A DNA stretch of 16,127 bases from Oceanipulchritudo sp049975345 (GTDB taxonomy: Bacteria; Verrucomicrobiota; Verrucomicrobiia; Opitutales; Oceanipulchritudinaceae), in the NCBI GenBank assembly GCA_049975345.1, contig JBNGDP010000087.1, forward strand, positions 1 to 16,127, in the 5' to 3' direction. The notes under the pieces are model-generated. The model searched no databases and was not told the DNA's origin. It saw only the letters and a program-made list of their open reading frames with translations. This document shows, piece by piece, positions 5,110 through 12,538 of the stretch. Both the position numbers and the translations under genes were made by a program. How positions within the stretch are numbered: position 1 is the first letter of the stretch; the number at the start of each line of letters is the position of its first letter.

Positions 5110-5511
5110 TCACAACCGCCTGAGGAATTCCGCGGGCGGGAGGATGGGGATCTCGCGGAAGTGGCCGAGTGGGAGGAGGTGGCGCTTGTCGCCGCTGACG
5201 AGGAAGTCCGCCTCGGCGGCCACGGCGCATTCCAGCACCATGTCGTCAAACGGGTCAGCCGTGGCCCCGGCAATCCGTTCAACCGGGAACACCAACTCCG
5301 CGCATTCACCGAGGGCGGTCACCCAGTCGACCGCTTTGCGGTCCGCGCAGCGAAGGTGCAATTCCTCATACACCTCCTCGTATTCGGCCAGCAGCGGCGG
5401 ACTGATCACGGCATGATAGCGGCCCTTGGCCCATGCGGTGAGGCAATCAAAGGGGACGCCCCGCCCAAAGCAGGCGCTCACCACCACGTTGGTGTCGAGG
5501 ACCACCCTCAT
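5110..5511 (-). CDS. PIN-domain toxin (VapC-like)
   Basis: A 133-residue PIN-domain protein of the VapC-like toxin class (COG1569-type). The four acidic positions are visible: D6 in VVLDTNVVVS, E43 in LLAEYEEV, an acidic cluster DPFDDMVLECA (D89/D90), and D108 in FLVSGDKRHLLPLG. The end IPILPPAEFLRRL is typical of the branch. Its start codon overlaps the stop of the AbrB-type antitoxin gene as ATGA. Unlike the PIN toxin at 1304-1723, it retains Asp at the fourth site, and the two share only family-level similarity, so they are not recent duplicates. The gene looks intact and should be an RNase restrained by its partner. Confidence 0.9.
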   Translation of the reverse strand: MRVVLDTNVVVSACFGRGVPFDCLTAWAKGRYHAVISPPLLAEYEEVYEELHLRCADRKAVDWVTALGECAELVFPVERIAGATADPFDDMVLECAVAAEADFLVSGDKRHLLPLGHFREIPILPPAEFLRRL

Positions 5512-5765
5512 CGGGCACGGCTCCGCCGGCTTTTCCCCACCGCCTCGGCGACCGCCAGCTCATCCGCTTCCGTTATTTCCGGCAGGCGGTAGCCGTCCTT
5601 GAGCAATTGCCGCACCCGCGCCGGCGTCAGCGCCTGGCGCTTGCGCATCACCACCAGCCCATTGCTGCAGCCCACCTCCAGTTCGTCCCCAGGGCGTATC
5701 CGCGCCATTTCCCGGATCGCCGCCGGTATGACCGTCTGGCCCTTGCTGGAGACTTTCGTAAGCAT
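5508..5765 (-). CDS. AbrB/MazE-type antitoxin
   Basis: An 85-residue protein beginning MLTKVSSKGQTVIPAAIREM, the classic swapped-hairpin AbrB/MazE/SpoVT DNA-binding domain (residues 1-45, with RIRPGDELEVGCSNGLVVMRKR). The C-terminal 40 residues form an acidic helix (LPEITEADELAVAEAVGK) expected to bind the PIN toxin. The start is the ATG at 5765-5763; a TTG one codon earlier is possible. It is the first gene of a two-gene operon, with an ATGA overlap into the toxin. The DNA-binding domain implies autoregulation. The start is 15 bases from the stop of the permease gene on the same strand, so read-through from the upstream ABC operon is possible. Confidence 0.9.
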   Translation of the reverse strand: MLTKVSSKGQTVIPAAIREMARIRPGDELEVGCSNGLVVMRKRQALTPARVRQLLKDGYRLPEITEADELAVAEAVGKSRRSRAR

Positions 5766-5780
5766 CAAGTAAGACTTATC

Positions 5781-7358
5781 TTACCGCCTGCGCTTGTCAA
5801 GCCGCCAATGGAGCCAGGCGGTGAGGGTGGTGAGGGAGAGGAGCCCGACGGCGAGGGGCCGGTGGAACTGGACGGGGGCCTCGGCGAGGATTTCCGGGGG
5901 AACGAGCTGTACGGCGGCGAAGGGGAGCAGGGTGATGGGGGAGAGGGCGGCGACGAGGAGGGCGGTGTTGCCCTGATTCTGGTCAATGGCGATGACGAGG
6001 ATGGCGGCAAGGATGGGGAGGGCCCATCCGAGGAGGACGAAGAGGGCGACCCGGCCGGTGCCGAAACCCTCCTTGACGCCCTGGAAGTAGAAGAGGCTGA
6101 GCCCGCAGGCGGCGATCAGCCAGGTCCCCTGGAGGGGCTGGGAACCGGCCGCGGCGAAGGCGCCGGTCAGCCGGAGGGTAAAGAAGACGACCGCGAGGAG
6201 GATCAGTTGTGCCAGAAACAGCAGGGAAGTGAACGGATAGCCGCCGGCGGCATCCTCCCAGAGGGAGAGGCGCTCGCGGCGCAGGCGTTCGGCCCGGATG
6301 CGGCCGTGCCGGAACTGCATGGGATCGGGCAGGGCGGGGAGCATCAGGCAAAAGGCGAGGAGGGTGGTGGTCAGGGCGAGGACAAGGGGGAGGGCGGTAA
6401 CCGCGAGCCGCGCCCCGGCGGTGGGTCCGCTGGCCTGGAAGATCCGCAGGGCGTTGTCGGAAAGCGTGAGGTTGGGCCAGATATTCCCGAGGGACATGAC
6501 GATAAGGACGAGGAAGGTGGCCAGGGCGAGGGGCTTGCTGAAGGCGGGCACGGTATCGGCCTTCCACTTGCGGGCCACGATGGCGGTGAGGAGGACGATC
6601 AATCCGGCCTGGATGACGAAGGAAAAGAGCGTGCCGGAGATTTCCATGGTGAAGAAGGGCACGGACTGGCCGGCCATGAAGCCGATTTCATCCATCTTGA
6701 TATTCGAGCTGGCCCCGATCACCGGCAGGATCTTTTCCGCGAAAACGGGCCGCACGGTGAGAAACTCAAGGAAGACGAGTCCCAGGTGGGAAAGCTGTGG
6801 CAGGACGAAATAGAGCAGGATGATGAGGCCCTGGGAGATCCGGGCGGACCAGCGCCAGCGCCTGCTGATCATGCCGGCGACCATGCCGGTCAGGTGGTAC
6901 AGCAGGGTGGAGCTGAAAAGGATCAGGTAATAGGGGAGGAAGGCGCCCGGCGGGATGCGCCCCACGATCAAAATAAAGGCCAGGAACGGCAGGGTGATGG
7001 CAAAGAGGACGTATTGGCGGACTGGCAGGCCGAACAGGTAACCGAGGATCTTGTCGCGGGTCGGCAGCGGGGTCAGGCGGGCATAGTTCAGCACGTTGTC
7101 GACCTTTTCCCGGGTGATGCCGCTGGCCACGTTGCCGGTTCCCATGAAGAGGAGGATGATGCCCTGGATGATCATGACCGGAAGGAGCGCCGCCCGGGCC
7201 GCGACCATGGAATCGCGTCCGTGCACAACCTGCGGGGCGTAGATAATCGCCACCGTGAAGGCCGTGGTGATGAGGACCAGCAGGTACCAGAAGCCGGCCT
7301 TTTTCAGGCGCAACTCGGCCCGGCAGAAGCGGATGAAAATGGGATTACGGTGAAGCAT
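5781..7358 (-). CDS. ABC-2 type transporter permease
   Basis: A 525-residue integral membrane protein with roughly a dozen hydrophobic segments (for example WYLLVLITTAFTVAII, LFAITLPFLAFILIV, LIVLLTAIVA, TFLVLIVMSL, LALTTTLLAFCLMLPAL), the pattern of a large ABC-2 type permease. A soluble loop 'GITREKVDNVLNYARLTPLPTRDKILGYLFG' near the N-terminus is of the kind found in ABC-2 permeases next to their ATPase. The ATG at 7358 is preferred; the frame is open 14 codons further, but that part falls in an inverted repeat. The ATPase gene lies upstream on the same strand, 119 bases away. The substrate cannot be deduced; the pairing with gamma-glutamyltransferase is the only context clue. Confidence 0.82.
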   Translation of the reverse strand: MLHRNPIFIRFCRAELRLKKAGFWYLLVLITTAFTVAIIYAPQVVHGRDSMVAARAALLPVMIIQGIILLFMGTGNVASGITREKVDNVLNYARLTPLPTRDKILGYLFGLPVRQYVLFAITLPFLAFILIVGRIPPGAFLPYYLILFSSTLLYHLTGMVAGMISRRWRWSARISQGLIILLYFVLPQLSHLGLVFLEFLTVRPVFAEKILPVIGASSNIKMDEIGFMAGQSVPFFTMEISGTLFSFVIQAGLIVLLTAIVARKWKADTVPAFSKPLALATFLVLIVMSLGNIWPNLTLSDNALRIFQASGPTAGARLAVTALPLVLALTTTLLAFCLMLPALPDPMQFRHGRIRAERLRRERLSLWEDAAGGYPFTSLLFLAQLILLAVVFFTLRLTGAFAAAGSQPLQGTWLIAACGLSLFYFQGVKEGFGTGRVALFVLLGWALPILAAILVIAIDQNQGNTALLVAALSPITLLPFAAVQLVPPEILAEAPVQFHRPLAVGLLSLTTLTAWLHWRLDKRRR

Positions 7359-7370
7359 AAGCGAATTCTT

Positions 7371-7473
7371 TCGCACAGAGGCACGGAGAGGTGGAGGCAC
7401 GGAGGGATTTTATGTTGGCCTGAAGGATGCCAGAATTTCCTCTGTGTCTCCGTCTCTCCGTGCCTCTGTGCGA
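7371..7473. repeat. 20-bp perfect inverted repeat between ABC ATPase and permease genes
   Basis: The arm TCGCACAGAGGCACGGAGAG at 7371-7390 is the exact reverse complement of 7454-7473, with a 63-base interior. The interior repeats part of the arm directly (GAGGCACGGAG at 7379 and again at 7394) and carries an imperfect inner continuation on the right side. It fills the gap between two genes of one operon and can form a long hairpin in the mRNA. It resembles dispersed non-coding repeats and has no coding capacity of its own. Confidence 0.85.
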
Positions 7474-7477
7474 TTGT

Positions 7478-8404
7478 TTAGTCATCGGTGGAGATGGCGC
7501 GCATGATATCCTCGAGGCTGGAGCGGCGGGGCTGGAAGGAATGGACCGCGAAGCCCGCCTGGATGAGTTCCTTGAGCAGGGCGGCCTGGGCCTCCGCCTC
7601 GCCCTCCATTTCAAACTGCAGGCTTAGCGGCTGTTTCGGGTCGGGGGTTGCCGGGAAACCCTTCTCCTCAAGCCAGCGACGGCACGGTTCCACCTCACCG
7701 ATCAACTCCACATGGATATGGGCGGCCGCCTGGTGCAGGCTGGCGAGGACCTCGTGCACCGGACCGTGCTCGCGGAGTTTACCCTTGTGCAGGATGCCGA
7801 TGCTGGTGGCCATTTCGGACAGTTCGCTGAGGATGTGGGAGGAGATGATGACCGTGGCCCCGTTGGCCGCCACGGCCTGGAGGGCGTCCTTCAGCTCGAT
7901 GCGGGCGATCGGGTCCATCCCGCTGGCCGGCTCGTCCAGGAGGAGGATTTCCGGCCGGTGGAGGAGGGTCTTGGCCAGCACCACGCGCTGGGTCATCCCC
8001 CGGGATAGGGTTCCGCAGAAAATCTCCCGTTTTTCGTCCATGCCCACCAGCCGAAGACATTCCGTCACCCGCCCGGCCTTTTCCTTTCCCCACAGGCCGT
8101 GGGCGGCGGCGAACAGGTCGAGGAATTCCCAGACCTTGAGGTTTTCAATGATCGGGGCGAGGTCCGGCATGTATCCGAGACGGGCGCGGATCGCATCCGG
8201 CTCCTCCTCGAGGTCGAATCCCGCCATCCGCACCGTTCCGTAGGTCGGGACCAGCAGCGTGGCGAGGACATTCAGGGTGCTGGTCTTCCCGGCCCCGTTG
8301 GGCCCCACCAGCCCGTAGATCTCCCCCTTGCCGATCTCCAGCGACAGGTTGCTGACCGCCGTCAGGTCGCCGTAATCGACGCGCAGGTCCAGAATTTCGA
8401 TCAT
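7478..8404 (-). CDS. ABC transporter ATP-binding protein
   Basis: A 308-residue ABC ATPase. Walker A is GPNGAGKT (34-41), the signature loop is LSRGMTQR (133-140, replacing canonical LSGGQ), Walker B is ILLLDEP (153-159), and the switch histidine is H190 in VIISSH. The Q-loop position reads YMPD rather than YMPQ, seen in other exporter ATPases of this class. After residue 220 a C-terminal domain (HIHVELIGEVEPCRRWLEEKG and onward) is typical of ABC-2 exporter ATPases. The ATG at 8404 begins MIEILDLRVDYG; the longer open frame reaches back into ggt and adds no domain. It starts 4 bases after the ggt stop codon, so translation is likely coupled. It should energise the permease at 5781-7358. Confidence 0.93.
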   Translation of the reverse strand: MIEILDLRVDYGDLTAVSNLSLEIGKGEIYGLVGPNGAGKTSTLNVLATLLVPTYGTVRMAGFDLEEEPDAIRARLGYMPDLAPIIENLKVWEFLDLFAAAHGLWGKEKAGRVTECLRLVGMDEKREIFCGTLSRGMTQRVVLAKTLLHRPEILLLDEPASGMDPIARIELKDALQAVAANGATVIISSHILSELSEMATSIGILHKGKLREHGPVHEVLASLHQAAAHIHVELIGEVEPCRRWLEEKGFPATPDPKQPLSLQFEMEGEAEAQAALLKELIQAGFAVHSFQPRRSSLEDIMRAISTDD

Positions 8405-8408
8405 GGTC

Positions 8409-10163
8409 TTAATATCCTGTTGCCGCGCCGCGGGGCCGGCGCGGATCGGTGGCGCCGGTGAGGGTTTCGTTTTCGCGGAGGATGGTCTGGGCGGAGCCGA
8501 GGGTTTCACCGGTCTTGATCCTGTAACCGAGATGGCGCAGGGAATGGAAGGCGTCGGAAGGGAAACCCCGTTCCAGCCAGAGGGTGTCGGGCAGCCACTG
8601 GTGATGGAAGCGCGGCGCGCAGGTGGCCTCCGCGGCGTTCATGTCAAATTCCATGATGTTGAGGAGGATTTGCAGGACGGTCGTGATGATGCGGCTTCCG
8701 CCCGGGCTGCCGGTGACGATATGGACCTCGTCATCCCTGAGAACGATGGTCGGGGTCATGGAGCTGAGCATGCGTTTGCGCGGCTCGACGGCGTTGGCCT
8801 GCCCCCCGATGAGCCCGTAGGCGTTGGGCGTGCCGGGCTTGGCGGAAAAGTCATCCATCTCATTGTTCAGGAGGATGCCGGTTCCCTTGGCCATGATGCC
8901 GCTGCCGAAGTTCAAATTGAGGGTGTAGGTGTTGGCGACGGCGTTGCCGGCCGCGTCGACGATGGAGAAGTGGGTGGTTTCCGGGCTTTCCCGGGGGGGG
9001 ATCCGGGGGGCCTCGATCTCAACGGCGTAAGGCGCCTCGCCCGACCGGTCCACATTGGGCAGCTCGCCGGGAAGGATATCCGCGCTGGCGGTGGGATTCA
9101 TGGAATTGATGCGGGGAAGGATGCGCTGCTCGTAGGTTTCCGAGAGGATTTCCTCCACGGGGACATCGTGGAAATCCGGATCGCCGAGGTACTGGCTGCG
9201 GTCGGCGTAGGCGCGCTTCATGATCTCGATGAGGATGTGCGTGCCCTGTCCGCTGTTTTGTCCCCAGACCTTGAGGGGGAAGTTTTCCGCGAGGCGCAGC
9301 ATCTGGATCAGGTGCAGGCCCCCCGAGCTGGGCGGCGGCATCGAGTGGATCGTGTACTCCCGGTAGGTGCCGGAAACCGGCTCGCGCCAGACCGGCTGGT
9401 AGCCGGCCAGGTCCTCGAGGGTCATCCGGCCCCCGTTTTCGGCGAGGGTCTCGACGATCGACCGCGCGGTTTTCCCGTCATAAAAGCCGGCCCGGCCGCT
9501 TTCCGCAATGCGCTCCAGGCTGCGGGCAAGGTCCTCCTGCACAAGTTTTTCACCGACCGCATGGGGCTCCCCGTTTTCCTTGAAGAACACCCCGCGGGTG
9601 GCCTCATCGAGCCGCCCCTCCCCGCCGGCCTTCTGGAGGATGGCCCGCAGGTCGGCGTCCATCGCGAATCCCTCCCGGGCCAGGCGTATGGCGGGGGCCA
9701 TCAATTCCGGGAGGGGGACCGTGCCGAAGCGCTCATGGGCGGCCAGCAGGCCGGCCACCGTTCCGGGGACCCCGACCGAAAGAGGGGAATCGCGTGACAG
9801 CCCCGGATCGGCCTCCCCCGTCTCGTCAAGGAACATGTTGCGGGTGGCCGCCGCGGGGGCGGTTTCCCGGTAATCGAGGGCATGGTTTTGCAGCTTGGCA
9901 TGGTCATGGATCAGCATGAATCCGCCCCCGCCGATGTTTCCCGCATTGGGCATGGTCACGGCCAGGGTGAAGCCCACCGTCACCGCCGCGTCCACCGCGT
10001 TGCCACCGTCCCGCAGGACCGCCAGGCCGGCCTCCGCGGCTCGCTGCTCCTCCGCGACGACCATGGCGTTGCGCGCCTCCACCGGGCGCAGGATCGCGTT
10101 TGGCTGGGCGCCCAGCTCGGCGCTCATAAAAAGGGCCAGCAAAAGAAAAAACCGAATCTTCAT
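8409..10163 (-). CDS. ggt: Gamma-glutamyltransferase
   Basis: A 584-residue gamma-glutamyltransferase, a periplasmic or secreted enzyme that cleaves gamma-glutamyl bonds, such as glutathione, by transpeptidation or hydrolysis. Residues 1-19 form a signal peptide (MKIRFFLLLALFMSAELGA). The proenzyme self-cleaves before a threonine, here predicted as T396 in the ESPETTHFS motif. Other family residues are present: R99 in DYRE, N/D residues in LLNNEMDDFS (430-440), S467-S468 in RMLSSMTPTIV, and G488-G489 in TGSPGGS. The lid loop FSAKPGTPNAYGLIGGQANAV (439-459) is retained. The ATG at 10163 gives the signal peptide; upstream open frame is not coding. The downstream ABC ATPase begins 4 bases after the stop, suggesting one operon in which a peptide hydrolase and a transporter act together. 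Confidence 0.95.
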   Translation of the reverse strand: MKIRFFLLLALFMSAELGAQPNAILRPVEARNAMVVAEEQRAAEAGLAVLRDGGNAVDAAVTVGFTLAVTMPNAGNIGGGGFMLIHDHAKLQNHALDYRETAPAAATRNMFLDETGEADPGLSRDSPLSVGVPGTVAGLLAAHERFGTVPLPELMAPAIRLAREGFAMDADLRAILQKAGGEGRLDEATRGVFFKENGEPHAVGEKLVQEDLARSLERIAESGRAGFYDGKTARSIVETLAENGGRMTLEDLAGYQPVWREPVSGTYREYTIHSMPPPSSGGLHLIQMLRLAENFPLKVWGQNSGQGTHILIEIMKRAYADRSQYLGDPDFHDVPVEEILSETYEQRILPRINSMNPTASADILPGELPNVDRSGEAPYAVEIEAPRIPPRESPETTHFSIVDAAGNAVANTYTLNLNFGSGIMAKGTGILLNNEMDDFSAKPGTPNAYGLIGGQANAVEPRKRMLSSMTPTIVLRDDEVHIVTGSPGGSRIITTVLQILLNIMEFDMNAAEATCAPRFHHQWLPDTLWLERGFPSDAFHSLRHLGYRIKTGETLGSAQTILRENETLTGATDPRRPRGAATGY

Positions 10164-10398
10164 GTGGGCGGCATTCTGGGGATCCTGTGCGATTATGCAA
10201 AGCAAACACGCGCCTTCGAGTGGCGCGTTTACGCGCGAAGACCCGGGCCCTGCGTTCGCGACGGTCTTCGTCCGTGAACGGACCCGATGAAGCCGTCGCA
10301 CTCTGCGGAGTTTGCTGAAATAAGTTGACCGTGAAATGGGGATGGCGTTTAGTGGCCGTTTTTTCCGAGCCCAGTTTAAACCCAAACCGATAGAGACC
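10164..10398. other. Divergent intergenic region between ggt and tig
   Basis: A 235-base regulatory interval. It carries a hairpin, ACGCGCC at 10208-10214 with GGCGCGT at 10222-10228, and a second pairing, GAAGACC at 10237-10243 with GGTCTTC at 10263-10269. A plus-strand promoter is listed separately. No clear promoter for ggt was recognised. Confidence 0.5.
10325..10353 (+). promoter_or_regulatory. Candidate sigma-70 promoter for tig
   Basis: TTGACC at 10325-10330 and TTTAGT at 10348-10353 are separated by exactly 17 bases. Transcription would begin near 10360, which is downstream of the first in-frame ATGs (10336 and 10342). The promoter therefore supports the later GTG start for the trigger factor. 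The -10 box is a weak match. Confidence 0.4.
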
Positions 10399-11754
10399 GT
10401 GAACGTCAGCATCAACGACATCAGTGCCACGCGCAAGGACGTGGTTGTGACCATCAGCGGGGACGAGGTCGCCGCGGAGGAGAGCCGTCTCCTCAAGACT
10501 TTCATCAAGCAGGCCAAGGTGCCGGGATTCCGTCCGGGGAAGGCCCCGGAGGCGCGGGTCCGCCAGATGTACGCAAAGGAGCTCAAGGAGGAGCTGAAGA
10601 ACGCCCTCATGCGTTCCGCCTACGAGGAAGTGGTCAAGAATGACGACATTGACGTCTACACCGTGGTGGAATTTCCCGAGCCGGGCGACATTGCCAGCGG
10701 CCAGGAGTTGTCGATCGACCTGACCGTCGACGTGACCCCCAAGTTCGACCTGCCCGAGTACAAGGGCATCCAGACGGAGCTGCCCCCCACGGACGTCTCC
10801 GACGGGGAGATCGAGGAGACCATCGAGCGGATCCGCCGCCAGCGGGCCGACTTTGTCGTCGTCGAACGGGCCGCCGTAAAGGGGGATTACGTGAAGGTTT
10901 CCTACGCCGGCAAAGTGGACGGCGAGGCCCTCGCGGACAAGCTCAAGGAACAACCCCGCCTGCAGGCATGGGGCGCCGTCACCAACGGATGGGAGGAGGC
11001 CGGCACCGATGAGGCCAGGCAGTTCGGCGTCCCCGCCGTGATCGACGCCCTGGTCGGCATGAAGGCCGGTGACAAGAAATCCGTCGAGCAGGAGATCCCA
11101 GGGGATTTCGCCCTTGAGGAGCTTCGCGGCAAGACCGCCTCGTACGATCTCGAGGTCGAGGAAGTGCGGGAACGCAAACTCCCGGAGATCAACGAGGAAT
11201 TCCTCAAGAGCGTCCGGGCCGAAACCCTTGAGGATTTCAAGGCCCAGATCATGGATGAACTCGAGGGCCGCAAGAAGCGCGAGGCCGGGGATGCCCAGCG
11301 CGAGCAGATCCTCAAGCATCTCGGTGAGGCCGTGGATTTTGAACTCCCCGAAAGCGGGGTCGAGGGGGAGACCCAGAACGCCATGGCCCGCATCATCTCC
11401 CAGAATATGCAGCAGGGCGTTCCCGAGGAGGAATTTGAAAAGCACAAGGAGCAGATTTTCGCCGGTGCTTCCCAGTCCGCCAGGCGCGATGTGAAGCTCC
11501 AGATCATCCTCAACAAGATTGCCGAGAAGGAGAAGATCACCGTCGAGAACGAGGACCTTTCCCGCGCCGTGTACACCATGGCCATCCAGCAACGCCAGAA
11601 GCCCGAGGAACTGGCCAAGGAACTGCGCAAGGACCGCAACCGGGTGGTCCAACTCCAGCGCCAGATCCTCTTCTCCAAGACCCTTGATTTCCTGACCCGG
11701 GAGGCCAAGGCCACCACGGTCAACGCTCCCGCAGAGGAAAAATCCGGATCCTGA
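10399..11754 (+). CDS. tig: Trigger factor (ribosome-associated chaperone, peptidyl-prolyl isomerase)
   Basis: A 451-residue trigger factor, which docks at the ribosomal exit tunnel and folds nascent chains. Its ribosome-binding domain (1-115) has the signature GFRPGKAP at 43-50. An FKBP-type peptidyl-prolyl isomerase domain follows (about 162-255, GDYVKVSYAGKVDGEAL onward), then the helical chaperone C-terminus. I choose the GTG at 10399 because it places the GFR motif at residues 43-45, exactly as in the E. coli protein; ATGs at 10336 or 10342 would add about 20 residues with no counterpart. The isomerase loop contains an insertion-like segment, KEQPRLQAWGAVTNGWEEAGT (184-203). The ATG of clpP is 35 bases downstream, in the widely conserved tig-clpP-clpX order. 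Confidence 0.95.
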   Translation: MNVSINDISATRKDVVVTISGDEVAAEESRLLKTFIKQAKVPGFRPGKAPEARVRQMYAKELKEELKNALMRSAYEEVVKNDDIDVYTVVEFPEPGDIASGQELSIDLTVDVTPKFDLPEYKGIQTELPPTDVSDGEIEETIERIRRQRADFVVVERAAVKGDYVKVSYAGKVDGEALADKLKEQPRLQAWGAVTNGWEEAGTDEARQFGVPAVIDALVGMKAGDKKSVEQEIPGDFALEELRGKTASYDLEVEEVRERKLPEINEEFLKSVRAETLEDFKAQIMDELEGRKKREAGDAQREQILKHLGEAVDFELPESGVEGETQNAMARIISQNMQQGVPEEEFEKHKEQIFAGASQSARRDVKLQIILNKIAEKEKITVENEDLSRAVYTMAIQQRQKPEELAKELRKDRNRVVQLQRQILFSKTLDFLTREAKATTVNAPAEEKSGS

Positions 11755-11789
11755 TTGCGCTGCCGGAAAGAACAGGCAACCTTACCCGC

Positions 11790-12389
11790 ATGAGCTATTA
11801 CTTGCCCTTACCGCATGTCGTCGAGAGTGACGGCCGCACCGAAAAGAGCTGGGATATCTACAGCCGCCTCCTCAAGGACCGCATCATTTTCATCGGCACC
11901 CCCATCGACGATTACGTCGCCAATGCCGTGATCGCCCAGATGCTCCTGCTGCAGATGGAAGACCCCAAGAAGGATATCCAGTTGTATATCAACTCGCCCG
12001 GGGGCAGCGTCACGGATGGCATGGCCATCTACGACACCATGCGCTTCCTCAGTTGCGGCATCAAGACCTACTGCATGGGACAGGCCGCCAGCATGGCCAC
12101 GGTCCTCCTTTCCGCCGGCAGCCCCGGCAAGCGCTTCGCCCTCCCGCACAGCCGCATGATGATTCACCAGCCCACCGGGGGGGCCACCGGCCAGACCGCC
12201 GATATCTCCATCGCCGCACGCGAGATCCTCCGCTGGAAGCAGACCCTCAACGAGGTCCTCGCCGAGCATTCCGGCCAGCCCGTCGAGAAAATCGACAAGG
12301 ACTCCGACCGCGATTTCTACATGACCGCCGAGGAGGCCAGGGATTATGGGCTTGTCGATCAGGTGATTCAGTTCAAGACTAAGGACTAA
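11790..12389 (+). CDS. clpP: ATP-dependent Clp protease proteolytic subunit
   Basis: A 199-residue ClpP serine peptidase, the tetradecameric chamber that degrades substrates fed by ClpX or ClpA. The catalytic triad is visible: S101 in MGQAASMA, H126 in RMMIHQP and D175 in DSDRDFYM. The oxyanion-region motif INSPGGSV lies at 67-74. Length is normal. The final residues FKTKD and the stop codon come from a 7-bp repeat array that starts at about 12374, so the natural C-terminus after VIQF appears to have been replaced or extended by repeat sequence. It is followed by clpX after 149 bases of repeat. Confidence 0.97.
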   Translation: MSYYLPLPHVVESDGRTEKSWDIYSRLLKDRIIFIGTPIDDYVANAVIAQMLLLQMEDPKKDIQLYINSPGGSVTDGMAIYDTMRFLSCGIKTYCMGQAASMATVLLSAGSPGKRFALPHSRMMIHQPTGGATGQTADISIAAREILRWKQTLNEVLAEHSGQPVEKIDKDSDRDFYMTAEEARDYGLVDQVIQFKTKD

Positions 12390-12528
12390 AGACTAAAGAC
12401 GATGGACGAAGGACGAAAGACGAAGGCCTCTGATCCGCGTTCCTGAAACGGATATATCCTCGACCTTAGTCCTTAGTCCTTAGTCCTTAGTCCTTAGTCC
12501 TTCGTCCTTCGTCCTTCGTCCTTCGTCC
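12374..12528. repeat. Inverted array of 7-bp repeats between clpP and clpX
   Basis: The left part (12374-12422) holds seven heptamers of the AAGGACT/AAGGACG type with a few substitutions. The right part (12464-12528) is the reverse complement: five CCTTAGT followed by four CCTTCGT and a trailing CC. A unique 41-base centre (12423-12463) separates them. The two parts can pair into a long imperfect hairpin. The stop codon TAA of clpP lies within the left part. The same heptamer occurs at the end of hisA. Confidence 0.92.
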
Positions 12529-12538
12529 AAATAAAACA

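Noticed and set aside
5607..7481. A 624-codon open frame on the plus strand opposite the permease
   Set aside because: Its translation is dominated by Gly, Glu and Asp with no domain, and it mirrors the codon bias of the real membrane protein on the minus strand.
8403..9797. Long plus-strand open frame opposite ggt
   Set aside because: The minus strand encodes a complete gamma-glutamyltransferase with all catalytic motifs; the plus frame is a GC-bias shadow.
9904..11652. 582-codon minus-strand frame across tig
   Set aside because: It covers the trigger factor in antisense and part of ggt in the wrong frame, with no recognisable domain.
12374..12528. Heptamer array considered as a CRISPR array
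   Set aside because: The units are contiguous 7-mers with no spacers, and no cas genes are nearby.
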